DNA from: Dehalococcoidia bacterium | GTDB taxonomy: Bacteria > Chloroflexota > Dehalococcoidia > Dehalococcoidales > DAOWKM01 | NCBI GenBank assembly: GCA_030643695.1 | Contig: DAOWKM010000005.1 | Location: forward strand, 1 to 26,858 | Direction: 5' to 3' | Length of the DNA stretch: 26,858 bases | Part shown: piece by piece, positions 1 through 6,916 of the stretch | Position numbering within the stretch: position 1 is the stretch's first letter | Layout: each line of letters starts with the position of its first letter | Program-made: the position numbers and the translations under genes | Notes under the pieces: model-generated | Databases searched by the model: none | Told to the model about the DNA's origin: nothing | Seen by the model: only the letters and a program-made list of their open reading frames with translations

Positions 1-726
1 GGGAAAGCAGCCGTAGGAACATGGTTAGCACTGGGTAGTCCTATTGTAGCAGAGATCATAGCCCACATAGGATTCGACTGGGTAGTGATTGATACTGAGC
101 ATGGTGTGATTGATATTGAGACCACTCAGTCAATCATACAAGCTATATCTGCTACTGATACAGTGCCAATCGTCAGGGTACCCTGGAATGACCCGGCGCT
201 GATAAAGCGCGCCCTAGACGCTGGTGCCTATGGTTTAGTGATACCTATGGTGAACAGCCGGGAAGAGGCGATCAGGGCAGTAAAGGCCTCCAGATATCCT
301 CCAGCCGGAATTAGAAGCTACGGTGGACCCCGAGTCCGACTCTATGGTGGTGTTGATTACTTTGAGCACGCCAATGAGGAAATAGCCGTCATTGTGCAGA
401 TAGAGCATATTGATGCCGTTAACCGCATTGATGAAATCCTTTCCGTAGTGGGCGTTGACGCCTTCTTTATTGGGCCAATGGACCTTGCTGCCTCAATGGG
501 TGTTAAACTGGAGCTTGACAATCCTGACCCTAGGCATATAGAAGCGGTGAATAAGGTTCTGGCATCAGGCAAGAAGCACCATGTCCCAGGGGGAATCTTG
601 GTTGGCAGCCCTGAGGCAGCCAACCAGCGTATTGCCCAAGGATTCCAATTTATAGCCCTCAGTAGTGACGAAGGTTTCTTAAGGAGTGCTGCCTCAGCGG
701 CTTTCAGCGAAATCGTCAGGGATTAG
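1..726 (+). CDS. HpcH/HpaI-type 2-keto-3-deoxy acid aldolase, 5' end cut by window
   Basis: Class II, metal-dependent pyruvate aldolase of the HpcH/HpaI (2,4-dihydroxyhept-2-ene-1,7-dioate aldolase) family, cytoplasmic, splitting 2-keto-3-deoxy acids into pyruvate and an aldehyde. The frame is open from base 1, so the gene begins upstream; 241 residues are visible and about 10-20 are probably missing. The family's catalytic positions can all be seen: His in DTEHG (about bases 91-105), Arg in RVPW, Gln and Glu in VQIEH, and the second metal ligand Asp in GPMDLAASMG. It ends just before an intrinsic terminator, so it closes its own transcript, with the TRAP operon starting afresh 1.2 kb downstream. 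The family is secure; the substrate (sugar acid, aromatic-ring product or citramalyl-like compound) is not known. Confidence 0.9.
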   Translation, partial: GKAAVGTWLALGSPIVAEIIAHIGFDWVVIDTEHGVIDIETTQSIIQAISATDTVPIVRVPWNDPALIKRALDAGAYGLVIPMVNSREEAIRAVKASRYPPAGIRSYGGPRVRLYGGVDYFEHANEEIAVIVQIEHIDAVNRIDEILSVVGVDAFFIGPMDLAASMGVKLELDNPDPRHIEAVNKVLASGKKHHVPGGILVGSPEAANQRIAQGFQFIALSSDEGFLRSAASAAFSEIVRD

Positions 727-740
727 GGTTAGGCCTACGA

Positions 741-793
741 AGGACAAATTGCAGATACTGGTTAGAATGCTCGCGTTGGCAATTTGTCTTTTT
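741..793 (+). terminator. Intrinsic terminator after the aldolase gene
   Basis: Arms GACAAATTGC (743-752) and GCAATTTGTC (779-788) pair perfectly and extend by two more pairs. A run of five T follows directly. The loop is long (26 nt), but position and T-tract fit a rho-independent terminator 15 bases after the aldolase stop. Confidence 0.75.
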
Positions 794-967
794 GATAAGC
801 TCTGGATGAGGGTAAGCTGAATACATCTGAACAAAAGATGGTGTTCAAAGAATCTTATCTAAAGGGATGATTGTGTGAACTTTAGAAAAATCTTTTACGG
901 CTGGTGGATAACGTGACGATTCTTGTCTAAAGGGGATCGTTGGCAATTTTGTTGATAAGCAAAATTG
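775..967. repeat. Degenerate short direct repeats in the intergenic region
   Basis: Two pairs of imperfect direct repeats are interleaved. GTTGGCAATTT...TTGATAAGC occurs at about 775-800 (overlapping the terminator) and again at 939-960. GAATCTTATCTAAAGGG at 850-866 recurs as GATTCTTGTCTAAAGGGG at 918-935. A small hairpin CAATTTTG/CAAAATTG (944-951, 960-967) sits in the second unit. They look like remains of a local duplication of terminator-region DNA. No protein is encoded. Confidence 0.45.
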
Positions 968-984
968 AATATCTCGAGTGACGG

Positions 985-1115
985 GTGAGCCCTGCCAGGG
1001 GAAATCAGAGTGCTGCAGGCTCTTTATCCTTTTCACTCCTGGCAGCCTAATTATTCTCCCTACCCCTCCGGTGCGGGGAGCTCTGACTGTAATCCGGCTT
1101 GGTGGCAGGGCTCAC
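985..1115. ncRNA. Candidate structured RNA element or miniature inverted-repeat element (131 nt)
   Basis: A closing stem of 13 perfect pairs, GTGAGCCCTGCCA (985-997) with TGGCAGGGCTCAC (1103-1115), encloses further helices. These are TCAGAG/CTCTGA (1005-1010, 1081-1086), GCTGCAGG with CCTGGCAGC (1012-1019, 1038-1046, one bulge) and a CCCC/GGGG hairpin near 1061-1078. The nested and branched layout resembles a regulatory RNA more than a plain terminator. It matches no riboswitch I recognise. Terminal inverted repeats around a short core would also fit a MITE, but no target duplication was seen. Strand and expression are unknown. Confidence 0.4.
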
Positions 1116-1199
1116 TTTGTCCAATTTGTGAAAGTATGGCTTTTTTATAAGGAAGTGATGTGTCAGTAATTATATGGACGAGTCCAGACAGTTATGGTT

Positions 1200-1277
1200 A
1201 TGACTAAACTTACTCCATTATTAATTTCTGTGGTGGGGAGTTCTAGCGCTGGCAAGACTACACTCGACCTATATTAG
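1200..1277 (+). pseudogene. Relic of a P-loop NTPase start (MobB-like)
   Basis: An ATG-started frame of 25 codons reads like the first strand and Walker A loop of a MobB-type P-loop protein (SVVGSSSAGKTTL) and then stops at TAG. Molybdopterin-guanine dinucleotide synthesis protein B commonly begins this way, but so do other P-loop proteins. No ribosome binding site is evident. It is best read as the 5' stump of a deleted gene. Confidence 0.4.
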
Positions 1278-1317
1278 TAGTTTCTTTCCCTCTTCAGAGG
1301 AAGGTGATAGCAAGTGA

Positions 1318-1479
1318 AAAAGAAGATATTGTTACCTATTTCAAAATCAGGATCAGGCAGTCAACATAGTAGTCATTGGCTGGAATGATAATAGGATAGT
1401 TGTCTACTCACGCTCTGCGGTGCACACGGCTACACTAGGGAACCTTATTGAGCTCATGACGCAGTATGGATCGCAGTAA
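1318..1479 (+). pseudogene. Open fragment without start codon, gene relic
   Basis: A 53-codon frame without an ATG or GTG in its first 30 codons ends at TAA 1477-1479. Its last 35 residues look protein-like (VVIGWNDNRIVVYSRSAVHTA, then NLIELM). In another frame a good Shine-Dalgarno (GAGGAAGGTGATAG) precedes a GTG at 1314, starting a 24-codon ORF that begins MKKKILLP. The mixture of translation signal and out-of-frame coding tail suggests a decayed gene. I do not recognise the family. Confidence 0.3.
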
Positions 1480-1498
1480 ACTAAACTACCCGGGTAAT

Positions 1499-1576
1499 AA
1501 AGAGAGCTGTGCAACTTGGACCATCTCGGGAGGCCCAAGTAGTAGGCCTAAAGTATTATGATGAAATAGCTCTCTT
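1499..1576. ncRNA. Candidate structured element with 9-bp closing stem
   Basis: AAGAGAGCT (1500-1508) pairs with AGCTCTCTT (1568-1576). Inside, ACTTGG (1514-1519) pairs with CCAAGT (1535-1540). An alternative helix AGGCC/GGCCT (1531-1535, 1545-1549) overlaps that inner stem, so two exclusive folds are possible. There is no T-tract. The evidence is pairing only. Confidence 0.3.
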
Positions 1577-1656
1577 CTTAGGCAAAATAATTCTTTTGTT
1601 GAATGTTCACGAGAGAGGCATTCACCTAACATTAATGTAACTCTAGACTATTATGC

Positions 1657-1784
1657 AATACAGTAGGCGCCCAGCGAAGAATGCACGCTGAATCGAAGAA
1701 CACACAAACTAGCTTTGGTGCTGGGGCTGGAGCTGCGATTCAGTAGGTTGGTTTCTATAAAGAAACCTGGGCGCCTACGCTATT
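1657..1784 (+). ncRNA. Candidate branched structured RNA upstream of the TRAP operon
   Basis: Outer stem GTAGGCGCCCAG (1663-1674) pairs perfectly with CTGGGCGCCTAC (1767-1778). It extends outward to AATA/TATT after a two-base mismatch. Inside are an 8-bp stem CTGAATCG (1688-1695)/CGATTCAG (1736-1743) and a 7-bp hairpin GGTTTCT-ATAA-AGAAACC (1750-1767) abutting the outer stem. This is a compact junction 120 bases before the dctP start, in the position of a leader RNA or riboswitch. No terminator or RBS-masking arm is obvious downstream. It matches no known class I can name. Confidence 0.45.
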
Positions 1785-1834
1785 GAATTGGTTAGCTTCA
1801 TAAATGGTGATTTACCAGATAATGTCTGACCAAG

Positions 1835-1900
1835 AAGGAGGTGATAGCTTTCAACAAAAAGATCATTGCACAAGTTAGTTCGAATATTTAACAGGAGGAG
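1835..1900 (+). promoter_or_regulatory. Orphan full-length Shine-Dalgarno and the dctP ribosome binding site
   Basis: AAGGAGGTGAT at 1835-1845 is an 11-base match to the 16S rRNA 3' end, yet no ATG or GTG follows at usable distance. The following bases read NKKIIAQVSSNI then stop, in a frame lacking a start codon. A similar GGTGATAGC + AAAAAGA..ATTG arrangement lies at 1303-1327, so this may be a relic of a duplicated gene start. The working dctP RBS is GGAGGAGG at 1892-1899. Confidence 0.4.
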
Positions 1901-1903
1901 GAA

Positions 1904-2956
1904 ATGCGTAAGAGATTAATATTAGTTGCCTTTATGGTGGTGACCTTGGTTGCTGGGTTAGTTGCTGCTTGTGCTGCTCCGGCACCAGCACCCGCTCCGG
2001 CACCAGAACCGGCACAATATAAGTGGAGAGTTAGCCAAGATAAAAAAAGAGGCTCGCCGATGTCGGAAAATTTCGTTAACTGGTTCTGCAAGCCAATAGA
2101 GGAAGCATCCGGCGGCAGAATTGAGATAGAGCCCTTTGCTTGGTGGGATCTTGTAGCTGGAGCTGATATCCTCGAGGGTGTTGAGAAAGGCACCCTTGAT
2201 ATTAGTAATACCTGTAGTGCCTACCATCCTGATATGTTCGCTTCTACAGTCACCTTTGGTGTGCCTGGTGGACTTACAACTGCTGATGATTGGCAAATCT
2301 TTTACTATGATTACGGCTATCGGGACTTCCTGCAGAAGAACCTTTACGACTCCAAGGGGGTATATCTTCTCGGTCCTCAGGTACAACCTGGGCAGGTAGA
2401 GTTTCTTACGAAGAAGATTACGAGTTTTGATGACCTCAAGGGGTTGAAGTTCAGAAGCTTTGGGGCAAATGGGGCAATATATGGTGCCCTTGGCGTTTCA
2501 ATTACTGACGTCGCCGCCGGCGAGGTCTACACGGCGACAGCAACAGGTGTCGTTGATGGGGGTACGATTGGTGGCTTACTTTCTATTGTTGACATCTCCC
2601 TTGAGGAAGTAATCAAGTGTGTCATAATCGAACCCAGGTCACCAAGTTCCCTAGCCCTGCCGCTTGTGATAAACCTGGAGCTTTGGAACAGTCTACCTGA
2701 TGACCTCAAGGCAATCATTCAAGAAGTTACGATAGCTTACGGCAATCGTTATTTCCAGGCAGTAATTTACGGTGCTGGAGAAGTTAAGGGCATCCTAAAG
2801 GATAAAGGAGTTATCACCTATGAGCCAACTGAGGCCGACATGGCAAAGTGGAACAAAGCAGTGGATGCTTACTGGGATGACCTGGCTAAGAAGCCTCACG
2901 AGGTCGAGGCACTCGGAATGCTGAAGGATTTTATGGTAAAAATGGGCTACCGATAA
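1904..2956 (+). CDS. dctP: TRAP transporter solute-binding lipoprotein (DctP family)
   Basis: Extracytoplasmic receptor of a tripartite ATP-independent periplasmic transporter, 350 residues, a normal family length. A basic N-terminus and hydrophobic core lead to a lipobox (VAAC, Cys23), followed by a Pro/Ala linker (about 26-36), so the protein is probably tethered to the membrane, as expected in a monoderm-like cell. The DctP fold runs from about residue 40. Arg184 in LKGLKFRSFG is at the position of the conserved Arg that salt-bridges a substrate carboxylate. A strong RBS sits 4 bases before the ATG. dctQ and dctM follow directly. The ligand is presumably a carboxylic or sugar acid; the adjoining aldolase and oxidoreductases favour that, but the sequence does not name it. 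Confidence 0.93.
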   Translation: MRKRLILVAFMVVTLVAGLVAACAAPAPAPAPAPEPAQYKWRVSQDKKRGSPMSENFVNWFCKPIEEASGGRIEIEPFAWWDLVAGADILEGVEKGTLDISNTCSAYHPDMFASTVTFGVPGGLTTADDWQIFYYDYGYRDFLQKNLYDSKGVYLLGPQVQPGQVEFLTKKITSFDDLKGLKFRSFGANGAIYGALGVSITDVAAGEVYTATATGVVDGGTIGGLLSIVDISLEEVIKCVIIEPRSPSSLALPLVINLELWNSLPDDLKAIIQEVTIAYGNRYFQAVIYGAGEVKGILKDKGVITYEPTEADMAKWNKAVDAYWDDLAKKPHEVEALGMLKDFMVKMGYR

Positions 2957-2980
2957 GGTGCCGTTGCAATCTAGAGCAAG

Positions 2981-3493
2981 ATGAAGATATTAGGTCATAT
3001 CCTAGGCTTCACTGACAGGGTTAATGTGTGGTCAGGCGAGATATTGTCTTACGGGCTTTTTGCTCTCATTGGAGTGGTGGTAACTGGGGTAATAGCAAGG
3101 TATGCATTCAATAGCCCTCTTATGTGGACTTATGAGATGAGTCTATTTCTGTTTGGGGGACTAGGCTTTTTAGTTGGTGCGGCGGTTCTTCAGACGGGCG
3201 CGCATATCAAGGTGGACATTCTCTACAGTCGCCTTTCCCCAAGGGGAAAGGCGACTGCAGACACAATTACCGGACTCGTTTTCCTCTACTTTATTATTGT
3301 GCTATTATGGCAGGGAACGGAATTCGCCCTGCACTCAATTGCAATAAGGGAACACTCTGGCAGCATTTGGGGACCTGTTGTTTACCCTTTCAAGACGGTA
3401 ATACCCGTAGCCGCGTTTTTAATGCTGATTACGGGGCTTGCTAAATTCATCCGGGATCTCCTTTTTGCTATTCGGGGTAAAGCTTTATCGTGA
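2981..3493 (+). CDS. dctQ: TRAP transporter small membrane subunit (DctQ)
   Basis: Four-helix small integral membrane subunit of 170 residues. Hydrophobic segments lie at about 22-40, 48-70, 93-113 and 137-157. The family-typical features NSPLMWTYEMS after helix 1 and GAHIKVDIL between helices 2 and 3 are present. It bridges the binding protein and the DctM permease. The gene begins 24 bases after dctP, with only a weak RBS (GAGCAAG). Its stop overlaps the dctM start in GTGA, so the two are probably translationally coupled. Confidence 0.92.
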   Translation: MKILGHILGFTDRVNVWSGEILSYGLFALIGVVVTGVIARYAFNSPLMWTYEMSLFLFGGLGFLVGAAVLQTGAHIKVDILYSRLSPRGKATADTITGLVFLYFIIVLLWQGTEFALHSIAIREHSGSIWGPVVYPFKTVIPVAAFLMLITGLAKFIRDLLFAIRGKALS

Positions 3494-4800
3494 GTATTAC
3501 AACTCTCACCATTCTCCTATTTGCTGGCGCTGTTTTAGGACTAGTCTCGGGAATGCCTGTTGCCTTTGCCTTGAGCGGCGTTGCTATGGTCTTTGCCATT
3601 TTCTTATGGGGGCCTGAGGGTCTATTCATGAGCGTTACCGCCGCCTATCACACAATGATGTCTTTTATTCTTATAGCTATTCCTGCGTTTATTTTCATGG
3701 GATATGTACTGGAGAAGTCCGGTGTAGCTGATGCACTCTATGAAGCACTACGTCTTTGGGCAGGACGTATAAATGGTGGCCTAGCCATTGGGACTATACT
3801 AATATGCACTCTAGTAGCAGCTATGGTTGGGATAATCGGCGCAGGCATTATTACCGCCGCTATCTTTGCCCTTCCTCAGATGCTAAAACATGGTTATGAC
3901 AAGCACCTAGCCTACGGCGCTATTATGGCTGGAGGCTGTCTGGGAACTCTGATCCCTCCCAGCGTACATATGATAGTTTATGCCTCTATTGCTCGACAGT
4001 CGGTGGGAAAGATGCTTATAGGGGGATTTTTCCCCGGGCTTGTCCTTTCTAGCCTTTATATGCTCTACATAGGCATAAGAACGGCTTTAAACCCATCGCT
4101 GGGCCCTGGGCTATCGCCGGAAGAGAGAGTTGGCTGGCTGCAGAAACTTGCCGCCACAAAGAGCGTGCTCTTGCCCATTGTAGTTGTGGTTTCAGTTTTA
4201 GGCTCGATTTTTCTAGGGATAGCAACTCCTACTGAGGCAGGTGCTACTGGTTGCGTAGCTGTGATAATATGTGCCGCTGTGCACCGTCGCCTTAGTTGGC
4301 GGCTTTTAAAAGAAGCAGCCTATGACACAACAAAGATATTCGGCATGGTCTTCTGGATCTTAATTGGTGCCGCATGCTTTAACCAGTTTTACCTAGCTAT
4401 GGGAGCAGCGGGCTTAATCAAGGGATTACTAGTCGGAGCAGAGGTGAACCCGTGGATTATCCTGGTAGGGATGCAGGTAATTTTGATCTTGCTTGGGATG
4501 CTTATGGAAGATCTGGCCATTATGGTAATTGCCGCTCCTATCTTTACCCCTATAGTGATAAGTTTGGGTTTTGACCCGCTATGGTTCGGAGTCATTTTTA
4601 TCATCAATATGCAAATTGCTATGCTGACGCCACCTTTTGGCTTTGCTAATTTTTACATGAAGGGCTTGCTTCCTAAAGAAAATATGGCGGAATTCTATCG
4701 TTCTACTTATCCCTTCGTTGGCCTACAGATAATCGGCCTGGGCCTGTGTATGGCATTTCCTAGCATTATACTCTGGCTGCCCAGTATGATGATAAAATAA
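3490..4800 (+). CDS. dctM: TRAP transporter large permease (DctM)
   Basis: Large permease subunit of 436 residues, the usual length, hydrophobic throughout with around a dozen membrane segments. Family motifs include MPVAFALSG near residue 22, the AIPAFIFMG stretch near 63, GTLIPPS near 152 and TPTEAGATG near 247. It carries out ion-coupled uptake with DctQ and DctP. It starts with GTG inside the last codons of dctQ. A RBS-like GGAGG follows its stop and appears to serve a short, disrupted frame rather than another transporter subunit. Confidence 0.95.
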   Translation: MSITTLTILLFAGAVLGLVSGMPVAFALSGVAMVFAIFLWGPEGLFMSVTAAYHTMMSFILIAIPAFIFMGYVLEKSGVADALYEALRLWAGRINGGLAIGTILICTLVAAMVGIIGAGIITAAIFALPQMLKHGYDKHLAYGAIMAGGCLGTLIPPSVHMIVYASIARQSVGKMLIGGFFPGLVLSSLYMLYIGIRTALNPSLGPGLSPEERVGWLQKLAATKSVLLPIVVVVSVLGSIFLGIATPTEAGATGCVAVIICAAVHRRLSWRLLKEAAYDTTKIFGMVFWILIGAACFNQFYLAMGAAGLIKGLLVGAEVNPWIILVGMQVILILLGMLMEDLAIMVIAAPIFTPIVISLGFDPLWFGVIFIINMQIAMLTPPFGFANFYMKGLLPKENMAEFYRSTYPFVGLQIIGLGLCMAFPSIILWLPSMMIK

Positions 4801-4818
4801 GGAGGAAAAGTAAAAATT

Positions 4819-5055
4819 GTGCATTGGGGTATATATTATAGATTGTGGCTCTGCCACACCCTTCCCATAGCCTCAGCTGTAATTGGGCAAGTGGCACCCC
4901 GCCCCAAGATGCAGGAGGACTAAAATGGAAGGCGAAAAGGGGGTGCGAACCTTGACCTTCTGTTCTACTTTGCCTTTACCGTGTATGCCTTTCCAGTAAA
5001 GGTGGAGAGGGCTAGCGCTGGCTGGGCTCGTGTGGTTGCTTTTGTTAAAGAATAA
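4819..5055 (+). pseudogene. Disrupted small reading frame(s) between dctM and the SDR gene
   Basis: One frame runs from GTG 4819 (RBS GGAGGAAAA at 4801-4809) to TAA 5053-5055, broken by one in-frame TAA at 4921-4923. The second half has its own good RBS (GGAGG at 4914-4918) and ATG at 4925, but in another frame; it returns to the main frame only by a -1 shift. The string A AAG GGG at 4935-4941 has the form of a -1 slippery heptamer in the ATG frame. The distal 35 residues (NLDLLFYFAFTVYAFP... ending VVAFVKE) look like real protein. Options are a pseudogene, a homopolymer sequencing error, or programmed frameshifting. Function is unrecognised. Confidence 0.4.
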
Positions 5056-5074
5056 ATTAAGGAGGGGAGATAAC

Positions 5075-6031
5075 ATGGCAAGAAATCTAGTAACCGGCGG
5101 TATGGGTTTTTTGGGAATTCACCTAGTAAAGGAATTGCTGACTGATGGGGAAGAAGTAGTCCTCTTTCAGAGGAGAGGGGAACTACCACGTAGCGCCGCT
5201 GACCTTGAAGGTAAGGTAAAGATTGTCAGCGGTGATATTACTAACTGGGTACATGTGGTTGAGGCGGTAAAGAAATATAATATTGATTGTATATACCATC
5301 TTGCCGCCCTGCGAACCAAAAAGTGTAATGATAGCCCGGCGGCTGGATTCGAAGTAAATATTGGTGGAACAATAAATGTCCTGGAGGCAGCCCGCATTCT
5401 CGGGGTAAGTGATGTCATCTTTACTAGCTCCGGAGCTACCTATGGAATGATAACTCCCCCTCCCAAGAAGGTATATAATGATACCTTACAGAAGCCGGAC
5501 AATATGTACAGCACTACCAAGCTTTGCTGTGAGCGGCTTGGCGAGCAGTACCATAGACAATATGGTGTCAATTTCCGTGCGATCAGGTTCGCGATAGTAG
5601 TTGGAGCAACCTGCGAGATATCCTATTATTACGGCGACTGGTCCGGCGTCATAGAAAGAACGGCTCAAGGCAAACCATATACCGTCCACTCAAACCCGAT
5701 GCTCCCGTGCGGCTATATCTACGTCAAGGATGCAGCTCAGGCTCTGGTTAGGCTAAAAAGAGCTCCAGAAAGTAAGCTGCGGCAGCGGGTGTATAACACC
5801 CACGGCTTCTTGGCAACCCTTACCGAAGTGGCAGAGATTGTAAAGAAGTATATCCCTGATGCCCTGATAACCTTTGACTGGGATAAGAGCGAAGAAATGA
5901 AAATATACAATGACTGCGTTAGTTATGAGATGGATAACACGGTAGCCTTTGAGGATTTTGGTTACCAGACACGTTATCTCCTAAATGAAATGGTGGAAGA
6001 CTTCATCAATGAGGTCAGGAAAGCTAGCTGA
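5075..6031 (+). CDS. NAD-dependent epimerase/dehydratase (extended SDR)
   Basis: Extended short-chain dehydrogenase/reductase of 318 residues. The nucleotide-binding loop TGGMGFLG gives Gly8, Gly11 and Gly14. The HLAA motif is at 75-78, TSS at 117-119 and the catalytic pair Tyr145/Lys149 in MYSTTKL. The C-terminal half (about 165-318) is the substrate domain. The ATG at 5075 follows AAGGAGGGGA; a longer frame from GTG 5030 lacks such a signal and would put residues before the Rossmann strand. Family relatives act on nucleotide sugars, uronic acids or 3-hydroxy acids. Between a TRAP system and hydrolases, a sugar-acid or lactone-forming oxidation is more likely than cell-wall sugar work, but this is inference. 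Confidence 0.9.
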   Translation: MARNLVTGGMGFLGIHLVKELLTDGEEVVLFQRRGELPRSAADLEGKVKIVSGDITNWVHVVEAVKKYNIDCIYHLAALRTKKCNDSPAAGFEVNIGGTINVLEAARILGVSDVIFTSSGATYGMITPPPKKVYNDTLQKPDNMYSTTKLCCERLGEQYHRQYGVNFRAIRFAIVVGATCEISYYYGDWSGVIERTAQGKPYTVHSNPMLPCGYIYVKDAAQALVRLKRAPESKLRQRVYNTHGFLATLTEVAEIVKKYIPDALITFDWDKSEEMKIYNDCVSYEMDNTVAFEDFGYQTRYLLNEMVEDFINEVRKAS

Positions 6032-6055
6032 AGTAGCAGAAAAGGAGGTAGAAAA

Positions 6056-6850
6056 ATGCATTTAATAGACACCCATGTTCAGATGGATGGTCTTCCCCTA
6101 GCTGACTTGGAAGCAATGGCTGCCGCCGGCATCACCGCCGTGATAGCTGATGCTGCCGGTGGACCAGATAAAGCCACCTCATCACAGGCAGCCTTTCACT
6201 TTTTTGACCGTACCTTAGGCGGTGAAACTAACCGAGCCGCTGAGTTTTTTATAGATGTCTATGTTCTCGTTGGCATTAACATGAATGCTGTTCCCTCGGA
6301 TTATGAGAGGATTCTTGAGGCACTTCCTAGTTATTTGAACCGGGACAGGGTAGTAGGCGTCGGTGAGGTTGGTCTGGAACCAAGGTCAAAGACCTGCCCT
6401 GATTTGAGCAAGCAGGAAGAGATATTAAAGGCTGAGCTCAGACTGGCCAAGGAATATAATAAGGCAGTAGTATTGCATTTGCCTCTGACCGAGAGGACAA
6501 AGTGGATTGAGTGGTATTTCAAGCTTATTGAAGAGGCTAAGCTTGACCCAGGTAAGGTGGTAATTATCCACGCCGATTCAGCGACGACAAAGATGATAAC
6601 CGACCTTGGCTGTAATGCCAGCATATCAGTGCTGCCTATGCGCCGGATAACCCCTGAAGATGGCGCCAGAATTGTGGCTGATAGCGACATCAACCGGGTG
6701 TTGGTTGAGAGTGATACCCGTCTCCGTGACCGCTCCGACCCATTAGGGGTGCCAAGAACAGCATTACAGATGCGAAGGCTAGGCTTTACCGAAAAGGATA
6801 TTACCCAGGTGTTTTATGATAACCCAAGGCAGGTCTTCAACCTGGGCTAG
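6056..6850 (+). CDS. TatD-like metal-dependent hydrolase (amidohydrolase fold)
   Basis: TIM-barrel hydrolase of 264 residues in the TatD family. Visible metal or active-site positions are His7 (DTHVQ), Glu104 (GEVGLE), His141 (VLHLP), His172 (IIHAD) and Asp220 (VESDT). TatD enzymes normally begin with HxH; the second His is Gln9 here, so metal binding at the first site should differ from the nucleases. The RBS AAGGAGGT is 6 bases upstream, and the gene starts 24 bases after the SDR. In this setting it may open a lactone or cleave another small ester or amide. A DNase role is possible but less suited to the neighbours. Confidence 0.82.
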   Translation: MHLIDTHVQMDGLPLADLEAMAAAGITAVIADAAGGPDKATSSQAAFHFFDRTLGGETNRAAEFFIDVYVLVGINMNAVPSDYERILEALPSYLNRDRVVGVGEVGLEPRSKTCPDLSKQEEILKAELRLAKEYNKAVVLHLPLTERTKWIEWYFKLIEEAKLDPGKVVIIHADSATTKMITDLGCNASISVLPMRRITPEDGARIVADSDINRVLVESDTRLRDRSDPLGVPRTALQMRRLGFTEKDITQVFYDNPRQVFNLG

Positions 6851-6916
6851 CTTTTGACAAGCAATTGTATTAACCTGTATTCCAGACAAAGTAATAAAAA
6901 GAGGAGGAATAAATCA

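Noticed and set aside
985..1115. Cobalamin riboswitch
   Set aside because: GACTGTAATCCGG and GGGGAAAT look alike, but the B12-box AGTCAGGA..ACC.GCC and the conserved order of helices are missing, and no B12 gene follows.
978..1169. 63-codon + strand ORF in the aldolase/TRAP interval
   Set aside because: It lies inside the inverted-repeat structure, has no RBS and no protein-like pattern.
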